NCBI GenBank assembly: GCA_009693505.1
Contig: SHXD01000001.1
Location: forward strand, 1 to 64,000
Length of the DNA: 64,000 nt
Direction of reading: 5' to 3'
Source: Limnohabitans sp.
GTDB taxonomy: Bacteria > Pseudomonadota > Gammaproteobacteria > Burkholderiales > Burkholderiaceae_C
Shown here: in pieces, positions 25,022 to 32,383 of the stretch
Layout of the letters: each line of letters begins with the position of its first letter
Numbering within the stretch: the first letter of the stretch is position 1
Notes under the pieces: generated by a model
Databases searched by the model: none
Told to the model about the DNA's origin: nothing
What the model saw: only the letters and a program-made list of their open reading frames with translations
Position numbers and translations under genes: made by a program

Positions 25022-26821
25022 ATGAGCAGCGAAGACATTAAAAACAAACACAGCGTCCACGACCACCAATATGGCGCTGACACGTATCACACACACGATG
25101 GCGAAGCAGACCATGACCACGATCATGATTTTGCCGGCGACGATCCGTCACAAGAATCTTTGTGGCGCCAAGACAATGTGACCCTGCACAGCGTGGGCAT
25201 TGATGTGGGCTCTTCAGGCACGCAGGTGGTCTTTTCGCGCATTCACTTAAGGCGCATTGCAGAAGACTTGTCGAGCCGCTACACCGTGGTCGAGCGCACC
25301 GCGCTGTATCAATCGCCCATTTCTTTAACGCCTTATTTGAGCGACAGTTTGATGGACGCCAAAGCACTGGGCGCCATCATTGACAAGGCTTACCAAGAGT
25401 CGGGTTTGCACCCCGATGAAATTGATGCCGGTGCCGTCATTTTGACGGGCGAGGCGCTGCGGCGCGAAAACAGCGAATCGATTGCGGCTGTGTTGGCAGA
25501 GCAAGGCGGCGAGTTTGTATGCGCCACAGCCGGCCACCACATGGAAGCCATGCTGGCTGTGTACGGCTCTGGTGCGGCCAAACGGTCTTACGATGACAAG
25601 CACCGTATCTTGAACATCGACATTGGTGGCGGCACCACCAAGCTCGGACTGGTTCAAAACGGCGAACTTGTTGCCACGGCCGCTGTGCATTTGGGCGGAC
25701 GCCTGTTGGTGGTGGATGAAAAAAACATTCTGACTCGACTCGATCCGGCCGGTGCTTACTTGGCCAAACAAGCTGGCTTCAACTGGAAGTTGGGCGATCA
25801 AGTCACCCGTCAAGAATTGGCCACCGTGGCCCAGTGGATGGCCGACGCACTGGTGCGCGTGCTCACTCAAACGTTTTCACGCGAAGATTTGTCTAATTTG
25901 TATTTAACCGACCCCGTCGACGACTGGGGCCAACTCGACGGCATCATGTTCTCGGGCGGTGTGGGTGAGTATGTTTACCGCCGCGAGATGCGCGACTTTG
26001 GCGATCTGGGCAAATTGTTTGGTGAAGCGGTACGCCAACGTTTGGACCAAAATGCCGTGCCCGTGGCATTGTTGCCAGCGGGTGAGTGCATTCGTGCCAC
26101 TGTTTTAGGCGCTTCTGAATACAGTGTGCAATTGAGTGGCAACACCACCTTCATTTCTGAACCTGCAGCGCTTCTGCCGCGCAAAAATTTGCAGGTCATT
26201 CCTTTGAACCTAGAGTTGAAAGACCACATTGATTCTGCAGAAATTGTCAGTGCATTGAGCAAGTCTTTCAAAAGACACGATCTGGTCGAGGGTGCGCAAG
26301 ATGTGGCCATCTCATTGCGTTGGTTGGGCGCACCTTCTTTTGTTCGCATGAATGCTTTGGCGCAAGGCATTCTCAATGGCCTGCCCGAAACTTTGAAACA
26401 ACAGCGTCATTTGTACATCGTGACCGATGGCGACATTGCGCACAATTTGGGGCATCTCTTTAAAGAAGACGAGCGCGTGAAGTGCGAAGTCTTGGTCATT
26501 GATGGCGTCACTTTGTGGGGCTTTGACTTTGTCGACCTAGGACGTATTCGCATGCCTTCATGGACTGTGCCTGTCACTGTCAAATCCTTGGTCTTCAATG
26601 AAGATCCCCGCGCGCATGGCAAGTCCGATCCTGGTGAATGGCACGCCCACGAAGACGGCAAGATGCACCGCCATGATCACAACAAGGCCCATTCTCATGG
26701 ACATGGGCACTCTCATGACCATGACCACAGTCACGCCCACGATCATTCACATGGGCACGCTCACGGCCACTCACACGACACACAACACGCTCTGAATTTG
26801 GCCCACAAAAACAAGCCCTAA
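25022..26821 (+). CDS. EutA-like ASKHA ATPase with histidine-rich ends, paralogue B
   Basis: This 599-residue paralogue of the protein at 6627 has the same ATPase core: GIDVGSSGTQ (about 59-68), NIDIGGGTTK (about 198-207) and FSGGVGEYVYRRE. Its N-terminus (residues 1-40) contains eight histidines, and the last 60 residues hold about 22 in His-Asp/Gly/Ser/Ala repeats such as HSHDHDHSHAHDHSHGH. Such tails bind Ni, Co or Zn in HypB, UreE and some transporters. It is followed by a terminator and then a Ni/Co permease, NikR and a CobW GTPase. With no eutBC present, a metal-linked chaperone or reactivase function is a reasonable inference. Confidence 0.83.
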   Translation: MSSEDIKNKHSVHDHQYGADTYHTHDGEADHDHDHDFAGDDPSQESLWRQDNVTLHSVGIDVGSSGTQVVFSRIHLRRIAEDLSSRYTVVERTALYQSPISLTPYLSDSLMDAKALGAIIDKAYQESGLHPDEIDAGAVILTGEALRRENSESIAAVLAEQGGEFVCATAGHHMEAMLAVYGSGAAKRSYDDKHRILNIDIGGGTTKLGLVQNGELVATAAVHLGGRLLVVDEKNILTRLDPAGAYLAKQAGFNWKLGDQVTRQELATVAQWMADALVRVLTQTFSREDLSNLYLTDPVDDWGQLDGIMFSGGVGEYVYRREMRDFGDLGKLFGEAVRQRLDQNAVPVALLPAGECIRATVLGASEYSVQLSGNTTFISEPAALLPRKNLQVIPLNLELKDHIDSAEIVSALSKSFKRHDLVEGAQDVAISLRWLGAPSFVRMNALAQGILNGLPETLKQQRHLYIVTDGDIAHNLGHLFKEDERVKCEVLVIDGVTLWGFDFVDLGRIRMPSWTVPVTVKSLVFNEDPRAHGKSDPGEWHAHEDGKMHRHDHNKAHSHGHGHSHDHDHSHAHDHSHGHAHGHSHDTQHALNLAHKNKP

Positions 26822-26836
26822 AAGGGATTGCCACTA

Positions 26837-26864
26837 AAAAGCGCAGGCCTTGTGCTTTTTTTTC
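26837..26864 (+). terminator. Rho-independent terminator after EutA-like gene B
   Basis: AAAAAGCGCA and TGTGCTTTTT pair around a GGCCT loop, followed by more T. The track start of the permease ORF (26850) would lie inside this hairpin, which supports the later ATG at 26901. Confidence 0.85.
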
Positions 26865-26900
26865 GCACCCAAGTATGACGAATTAGAAGAAAATCACACC

Positions 26901-27767
26901 ATGGATTTGAATACCACTTCACTGCTCGCCACGTCCGGTTTGCTGCTCGCTTTGGGCTTTCGGCATGGCCTCGACCCAGACCACATTGCGGTGGTCGATG
27001 GCATGACACGTCTGCGCCACAACGGCAGCGCTTATTGGATAGCACGCCTGACTGGCTTTCAATTCGCAGCCGGTCACAGCCTGACTATTTTGCTGGCCAC
27101 CTTTGTGTTTTATCTTTATGGGGTTCAGTTGCCACAATGGTTGGATGCCGTGGGTCTTTGGATTTCAACGTTTTTCTTGTTGTGGCTGGCTCACCGAAAT
27201 TTCAAGTTTTGCTTTTCAGGCAGCGAAGACCACAACCACGCTGGCAGCCCTGTTCAGCGCAAAATTTTGCAAGCCATGGGGCCATTTGCACACCCCATGG
27301 GCGTTGGTTTTGGATTTGCCATTTCATTGGATTCTTTGGCACAAGCAGGACTGATGGCAGCCAAGGGCCACGAGCTGGGTGGGTTCTTTGCCATCGTGGC
27401 CTTGGCTGTGAGTTTTGGCGCAGGCATGATCCTGGCCGATACCAGCAATGGCTTGCTCATGCATTGGCTGGTCAATCGGAGCCACCATTTGGCACACCAG
27501 ACAGGTCGCATCATGAGTGGCGTTGTGGCCACGCTGTCACTGGTGGTGGTTGCCGTTGGCCACTGCAGCCAGCACTTTAGCAACTTGGAAGAGATTTGGG
27601 ATGCTTGGGGTGGCTACATTGGCATTGGCGTCACAGGCATCGCCTTGTTGGTCTACTTGGTCAGCGCTCGCATTTACAAATCAAAAAATCTCAACTGGCA
27701 GGTTGTAAGTGAAAATGGTGAACCCCATCGCCGTGGTCGTGCCCCTTCGCTGCTTTTTCCAAAGTAA
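26901..27767 (+). CDS. Nickel/cobalt transporter of the NiCoT family
   Basis: This is an inner-membrane Ni/Co permease of 288 residues. The signature HX4DH is seen in LGFRHGLDPDHIAVVDG (His22, Asp27, His28), followed by hydrophobic segments consistent with the usual eight helices and a cytoplasmic histidine cluster (SEDHNHAG). The last 77 bp overlap the convergent nikR gene. It could supply metal to the His-rich EutA homologue, to a Ni- or Co-dependent cupin, or to the cobalt nitrile hydratase at 51292. Nickel versus cobalt cannot be decided, though the nikR neighbour favours nickel. Confidence 0.9.
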   Translation: MDLNTTSLLATSGLLLALGFRHGLDPDHIAVVDGMTRLRHNGSAYWIARLTGFQFAAGHSLTILLATFVFYLYGVQLPQWLDAVGLWISTFFLLWLAHRNFKFCFSGSEDHNHAGSPVQRKILQAMGPFAHPMGVGFGFAISLDSLAQAGLMAAKGHELGGFFAIVALAVSFGAGMILADTSNGLLMHWLVNRSHHLAHQTGRIMSGVVATLSLVVVAVGHCSQHFSNLEEIWDAWGGYIGIGVTGIALLVYLVSARIYKSKNLNWQVVSENGEPHRRGRAPSLLFPK

Positions 27768-28161
27768 GCGGCACAATTTGCACCGAGCCGTGGCGCACGC
27801 CCGTTTGCGCCACGATGCGATGCGCAAATTGCCTCACCTCTTTGGTTTTACCTTTTAAAAACGCAACTTCCAAACAGTTATCATGGTCTAGATGCAAGTG
27901 CATGCTCGAGACCGTGAGGTCATGGTGGTCATGCTGCAAGTTGGCAATGCGTTCCGCCATGGTGCGGTCGTGGTGGTTGTACACATAGCCCAAATGCGCA
28001 ATGCAATGCTCACTTTCGTTTTGGCGCAAGGTTTCTTGCGAATGCCAGCCGCGAATCAAATCTCGAATGGCCTCTGACCTTGAGGTATAGCCATTTTTCT
28101 CTGTCAGTTGGTCCAAAATAGTGGCCAACTCTGTTTCAATCGAAATTGTGATGCGTTCCAT
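27691..28161 (-). CDS. nikR: Nickel-responsive regulator NikR
   Basis: This is a 156-residue ribbon-helix-helix repressor. The N-terminal RHH domain (MERITISIETELATILDQL) is followed by the ACT-like nickel domain with the ligands His88, His90 and Cys96 in MHLHLDHDNCLEV and a further His near 79. E. coli NikR has 133 residues; this one carries a C-terminal extension (HDHGDGVHHFH) that may bind additional metal. The ATG at 28161 is used instead of the upstream track start. The gene is convergent with and overlaps the NiCoT gene. It likely represses nickel uptake when nickel is sufficient. Confidence 0.92.
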   Translation of the reverse strand: MERITISIETELATILDQLTEKNGYTSRSEAIRDLIRGWHSQETLRQNESEHCIAHLGYVYNHHDRTMAERIANLQHDHHDLTVSSMHLHLDHDNCLEVAFLKGKTKEVRQFAHRIVAQTGVRHGSVQIVPLTLEKAAKGHDHGDGVHHFHLQPAS

Positions 28162-28226
28162 GGTCTTGCCTTGCAGAAATGTGAAGCGAATGGCACGATG
28201 ATACGCACAACCCACTGACCCGTCAC

Positions 28227-29360
28227 ATGACCCTTTCTATTTCCACGCCTGATCTTGTTCGCACAGACGACAAACGCATTCCCGTGTATTTGCTCACGGG
28301 CTATTTGGGCAGCGGCAAAACCAGCCTGCTCAAGTCGTGGCTTGCGCAAGCTGAGTTCAAAGAGGCCGCTCTCGTTATCAATGAAATGGGCGAGGTGGGT
28401 TTGGACAATCAACTGCTCAGTGGTGCCACCGAAAGCAGCGCACTGGTGGCCAATGCCTGCGTTTGTTGCACCGGTTTGCCAGGCTTGGCCGAGGCGCTTG
28501 AAGATTTGTTTTGGGCGCGTTTAGAAAGGCGCATGCCACGTTTTCCCAACTTGGTCATTGAAACCACTGGCCTCGCAGAGCCAGGCCCCGTGGCCGAAGC
28601 ACTGCGAAGCAGCGACTTGCTCAGCGAGCGTTATCGCTTGGCGGGCGTCATCACATGCCTCAGCGCCAGCACGGCCGATGCGGTTCTCAAACAACACGCC
28701 GAAGCACGCGCGCAACTGGCAGGCGCAGACGTCTTGATCATCACCAAAACAGATTTGGTCAGTTCAGAGAATTTGGACGCACTCAATTTGCGCGTGCAAC
28801 ATCATTTGGCGCATTTAGAACTTGAAAAGCCACCCTACCTGCTTACCTCAGCGCGGGCTGACTTGTCGGTAAAAGATTTACTGAGCAGTTTGGCACTGCG
28901 ACTCACTTCAACAAATGAAGCGTCGCCACCATCAGCTCAAGCTATTGCGCTGCAAGTTGTGACAACGCCTTTGCACGCTTTGCACTTGCACAAGCCAGGT
29001 GTGTCCTGTGCAATTTGCGAGCAAGGACACGAGCATGTTCATTCTGCACAGGCCTTGTGGTGGCCGATCACTTCCAGCCTTTCAATCAATGCGCTGCAAG
29101 CGCAAGTGAGTGAATTGCAAAAAACATTGGGGGCAGCGCTGCTTCGCTTAAAGGGCCGAGTCCAAACAGCAGAGGGTCAGTATGTGGTTCAGTTGGCGCC
29201 CTTTGAAACACAAGCTGAAGTGTGCGCCGATGAATTGGCTTGGACAGACAGCACACTCAGTGGTCTGACTGTGATCGTGAGCAGCCACTTGTCTGAGGCT
29301 TCAGCGCACTACCTTGTGCAACAAGGCATTTCAAGTCTCGGCGTAGACGCCAAGACTTGA
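28227..29360 (+). CDS. CobW/G3E-family GTPase metallochaperone
   Basis: This is a 377-residue P-loop GTPase of the CobW/ZNG/G3E family. Walker A is GYLGSGKT (residues 25-32), the metal-binding CxCC motif is ACVCCTG (Cys78, 80, 81), and the base-specificity motif is ITKTD. The C-terminal domain holds a Cys/His stretch (SCAICEQGHEHVHSAQ). These proteins insert metals into target enzymes or help cobalamin synthesis. It is divergent from nikR with a 65-bp gap. In this neighbourhood it completes a metal module with the permease and the His-rich EutA homologue. Confidence 0.88.
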   Translation: MTLSISTPDLVRTDDKRIPVYLLTGYLGSGKTSLLKSWLAQAEFKEAALVINEMGEVGLDNQLLSGATESSALVANACVCCTGLPGLAEALEDLFWARLERRMPRFPNLVIETTGLAEPGPVAEALRSSDLLSERYRLAGVITCLSASTADAVLKQHAEARAQLAGADVLIITKTDLVSSENLDALNLRVQHHLAHLELEKPPYLLTSARADLSVKDLLSSLALRLTSTNEASPPSAQAIALQVVTTPLHALHLHKPGVSCAICEQGHEHVHSAQALWWPITSSLSINALQAQVSELQKTLGAALLRLKGRVQTAEGQYVVQLAPFETQAEVCADELAWTDSTLSGLTVIVSSHLSEASAHYLVQQGISSLGVDAKT

Positions 29361-29373
29361 AGATTTTCATCTT

Positions 29374-30483
29374 TTATTTCCAAGGATCGATGGTCATGTG
29401 AATGGCGTCTTCTGCGCCTTCACCTACCAAAGATCGGATGGCGAATTCGGTTTGGTCCAAACCAAACATGTGCGTGCTCATGGACTTCACGTCGTGGCGA
29501 TTGCCGGCAATGAGTTGCAGCGCTAATTCCACAGATTCGTAACTGTGGCCGCGCATACCCTTCACTGTCAGGAATTTTGCAATGATCATGTCGCTGTCAA
29601 ACTGCGGCACTTTTTGGCGCTTGATACCGCCCAAAATCACGCGGCCTTTTTTGCGCGCCAACTGTATGGCGCTGATCACAGAGGCAGGGCCACCAGAGGC
29701 ACAGTCAATGACCAGGTCGGCCATTTGACCACCTGTTATTTCGGCCACCGATTCGAGCAAATCTTCATCGCCAATGGCCACGGTGTGACTGGCCCCCAAG
29801 TGCTTGGCCATGGCCAAACGCTTTTGATCTGAGGGTGTGTTCAAGCCCGTCACAATGATTTTGTCGACACCCGCTTCACGCGCGGCCACCACACACGACA
29901 AACCTTGTTGGCCAGGGCCTTGAATCAAAACAGTTTGGCCAGGGCCTGCGCCGCCATGCAGGTAGACCCACTCAACGCCATTGGACACGGGCAAAGCCAG
30001 TGCCGCATATTTAGGCTCAAGTCCTGCGGGCACTTTGTGGAACACGGTGTTCATGTGCAGTTCTTGGTACTGGGCAAAACCACCCCACAAGCCAGAGCCC
30101 CGGTTCAAGCCGGTGGCACCATACCGCGGACCGCCCAGTCGCCAATCGGTGGCATTGCACAAACGGAAATCGCCGCTTCTGCAAAAGTCGCAATGGCCAC
30201 AAGGCAAGTACTCTTCTAAGGCCACCAAGTCGCCTTCTTTCACACCCCACTTAGGTCCGGCTATGGCACCCACCTCTTGCACATGGCCGACTGTTTCGTG
30301 ACCCAAAATGGCGGGCCCTTGAATTTTGGGGAGGTCTTGGAAAAACATCCAATCGCTGCCGCAGACACCAGTGACCGCCACCTTCAACAAACCCGCATCC
30401 GGCTTGGGATCGGGTGTTTGAAAGTTTTGAATCTCAATGGTGCCGTTGGGCATGGCCACGGCGGCCTTGAATGTTTGTCCCAT
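29374..30483 (-). CDS. Zinc-dependent alcohol dehydrogenase family protein
   Basis: This is a 369-residue medium-chain dehydrogenase. Catalytic-zinc ligands are in VCGSDWM and GHETVG, the structural-zinc lobe is CGHCDFCRSGDFRLC, and a degenerate nucleotide-binding loop is GPGQQGLS. It probably oxidises an alcohol or diol made by the oxygenase pathway, using NAD(P). The convergent CobW gene ends 13 bp away. It is 43 bp downstream of the Rieske oxygenase and so likely in the same transcript. Confidence 0.88.
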   Translation of the reverse strand: MGQTFKAAVAMPNGTIEIQNFQTPDPKPDAGLLKVAVTGVCGSDWMFFQDLPKIQGPAILGHETVGHVQEVGAIAGPKWGVKEGDLVALEEYLPCGHCDFCRSGDFRLCNATDWRLGGPRYGATGLNRGSGLWGGFAQYQELHMNTVFHKVPAGLEPKYAALALPVSNGVEWVYLHGGAGPGQTVLIQGPGQQGLSCVVAAREAGVDKIIVTGLNTPSDQKRLAMAKHLGASHTVAIGDEDLLESVAEITGGQMADLVIDCASGGPASVISAIQLARKKGRVILGGIKRQKVPQFDSDMIIAKFLTVKGMRGHSYESVELALQLIAGNRHDVKSMSTHMFGLDQTEFAIRSLVGEGAEDAIHMTIDPWK

Positions 30484-30525
30484 GTATGACCTTTTTATTT
30501 TGAAGTAACGATGGCGCGTTGCAAA

Positions 30526-31809
30526 TTAAACACTCGAATGGGGCTTGCCCGGTGCCGACTTGAAGTGCTCTTTGGCGCCTTCTTTGTAATGCACACCGCG
30601 TTTGATCAGCATGGCCACCGACCGCACTTTTTGATGCTCAGGGTCTAAACCTGGCAATGCAAAATCAGGGTTCTCAGCCAAGGCGCGTGCAGTTTTAATC
30701 AAGCGCTGACGCGCCATGATGATGCCGTTGTCGGTGGAGACCAAATTTTCTTTGGTGCGGTCTTGAATTGCGCCCATGCTTTCTTGCAGCGATGCGTCTT
30801 GCATGCCAATCCCTTCAATGCCGCTGTACAAGGAGCCTTCGCGCTGGGCCTTGCGGTCCATGAGGTAGTCGTTGTCCATGCGTTGCAATGGCACGTAGTC
30901 TTCGTCGACCTTCACGTGAATGCTGGCACCGCCTTTCATTGCGTCCACTTCAGCGGTGGTCAGTGCACGAGTTGGATGGTAGTCAAAACTCCATGTCCAG
31001 CACGCATGATCGTTGATCGGTACCCAGAAGTGACCGTGCACAGGATGATCACCCCGCGGCGGCACCATGGTAAAGCTGGGCATGACCCAAGGTGTAATGC
31101 GCCAGTAGTACTGATCGTCTTCGGCATTGCGGCGTGCACCCACCAACAAACCCCCATCGGCCTCGACCACTTCAAACACCGGGCTTAAGTCGTTGAGGTT
31201 GTACTCATTGCCTTTGGCGCCCTTGAACAAAGGATCGCGGCTAAGTGATGCGCTGTGTAAGAAAGAAACGTGGCTTGAATCAATGCCGCCTTCCAAAGCC
31301 TGCAACCAATTGCTGGCTTGCACGCGCTTAGACATGTAAGAGTGCTCCAGTGGCAGTGTGGCAAATTCCCACTCAGGCAAGGGTGGCTGTTTGTCGGCAG
31401 GCCCCATGTAAACCCAAATCACACCACCACGTTCCACCATCGGATAAGACTTCAACTTGATGCGCTCGCAATAACCTGAGGTGGGCTCTGAAGGCACTTC
31501 GGTGCAATTGCCGTTCACATCGTATTTCCAGCCGTGATAGGGGCAGCGAATGCCATTTTGTTCATTGCGGCCAAACCACAAAGACACGCCGCGGTGAGCG
31601 CAAAACTCATCGATCAAGCCCAACTTACCTTCGGTGTCCCGAAAGGCCAGCATTTTTTCTGACAGCAACTCTAAGCGCACGGGATCGCAATCGGGGCCAA
31701 GCAACTGTTCGGACATCAAAGCCGGCAACCAATAACGACGAAACAGGTTGCCCATGGGCGTGCCAGGTCCTGTTTGGGTTGCCAAGTCGTTGAGTTCTTT
31801 TTTCAACAT
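30526..31809 (-). CDS. Rieske [2Fe-2S] aromatic-ring oxygenase, large subunit
   Basis: This is a 427-residue Rieske non-haem iron oxygenase of the phthalate 4,5-dioxygenase / LigXa-like branch. The Rieske site is Cys70, His72, Cys89, His92 (CAHRGV and CPYHGW). Mononuclear-iron ligands lie in DSSHVSFLH, and a later Asp is in ENLVSTDNG. The ATG at 31809 has GAGGAGAG upstream. No small subunit gene is present, which fits this alpha-only branch. Operator-like element 5 is 80 bp upstream. It probably hydroxylates or O-demethylates an aromatic substrate, with electrons from the ferredoxin at 31970 and the reductase at 23969. Confidence 0.9.
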   Translation of the reverse strand: MLKKELNDLATQTGPGTPMGNLFRRYWLPALMSEQLLGPDCDPVRLELLSEKMLAFRDTEGKLGLIDEFCAHRGVSLWFGRNEQNGIRCPYHGWKYDVNGNCTEVPSEPTSGYCERIKLKSYPMVERGGVIWVYMGPADKQPPLPEWEFATLPLEHSYMSKRVQASNWLQALEGGIDSSHVSFLHSASLSRDPLFKGAKGNEYNLNDLSPVFEVVEADGGLLVGARRNAEDDQYYWRITPWVMPSFTMVPPRGDHPVHGHFWVPINDHACWTWSFDYHPTRALTTAEVDAMKGGASIHVKVDEDYVPLQRMDNDYLMDRKAQREGSLYSGIEGIGMQDASLQESMGAIQDRTKENLVSTDNGIIMARQRLIKTARALAENPDFALPGLDPEHQKVRSVAMLIKRGVHYKEGAKEHFKSAPGKPHSSV

Positions 31810-31888
31810 GCAGGTCTCTCCTCGTGTGCAATTGCACGGGGTCATAAAGTGGTCGATATTTCGGTATGAAATTTTCGCAGATGAAATT

Positions 31889-31925
31889 GTTCTGCATAGC
31901 AGAACAATGTTCTTTCATTAGAAAC
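31889..31925. promoter_or_regulatory. Operator-like element 5, between Rieske oxygenase and ferredoxin
   Basis: This is the most regular copy: GTTCTGCATAGCAGAAC, spacer AAT, then GTTCTTTCATTAGAAAC. It lies 80 bp from the oxygenase ATG and 44 bp from the ferredoxin ATG, so it could control both divergent genes. Confidence 0.75.
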
Positions 31926-31969
31926 GAGGTTATCATCTGCGACTTGTCATTGTCAACTGGAGATTCTCT

Positions 31970-32287
31970 ATGTCGGGTGCGTGCCGTTTTCTCTCTTTGT
32001 GCAAAGCGTCTGAGGTCGCGGAGGGCAAAGCCATCAAAGTCGAAAAAGAAGGTTTGATTTTGGCGGTGTTCAAGATTGATGGAGAGTATTTTGTCACTGA
32101 TGACGCCTGTACACACGGCCCGGGCTCTCTGTCAGAGGGCGAAATTGAGGGTGATGTGGTCGAGTGCGACTTTCACAATGGCTCTTTCAATATCCGTACA
32201 GGGGACGTGGTGGCGGCCCCCTGCATGATCCCTTTGAAAACCTACAAAGCACGTTTGCAAAACGACAGCATTGAAATTGAGACTTGA
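31970..32287 (+). CDS. Rieske-type [2Fe-2S] ferredoxin, oxygenase component
   Basis: This is a 105-residue Rieske ferredoxin with Cys47-x-His49 (ACTHGPGSLSEG) and Cys66-x2-His69 (ECDFHNGSF). It has no membrane anchor or leader. It transfers electrons between the reductase and the oxygenase. It is divergent from the oxygenase, sharing operator-like element 5, and is followed by a hairpin terminator. Confidence 0.92.
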   Translation: MSGACRFLSLCKASEVAEGKAIKVEKEGLILAVFKIDGEYFVTDDACTHGPGSLSEGEIEGDVVECDFHNGSFNIRTGDVVAAPCMIPLKTYKARLQNDSIEIET

Positions 32288-32328
32288 AGCCAAGCGCTGA
32301 AGCCAATCCTTTTTCTCACATCAGCTTG

Positions 32329-32356
32329 AAAAAAAGCCCGTTTCCGGGCCTTTTTT
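32329..32356. terminator. Bidirectional terminator between ferredoxin and TctC
   Basis: AAAAAGCCCG, loop TTTC and CGGGCCTTTTTT form an A/T-flanked hairpin that can terminate both the plus-strand ferredoxin and the convergent TctC gene. Confidence 0.85.
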
Positions 32357-32383
32357 GTGGACGCTTGAAGACACGCCTTGGCG

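Noticed and set aside
26558-26834. Minus-strand and alternative-frame ORFs across the His-rich tail
   Set aside because: Repetitive His codons give long open frames in all phases; the EutA frame is continuous from 25022.
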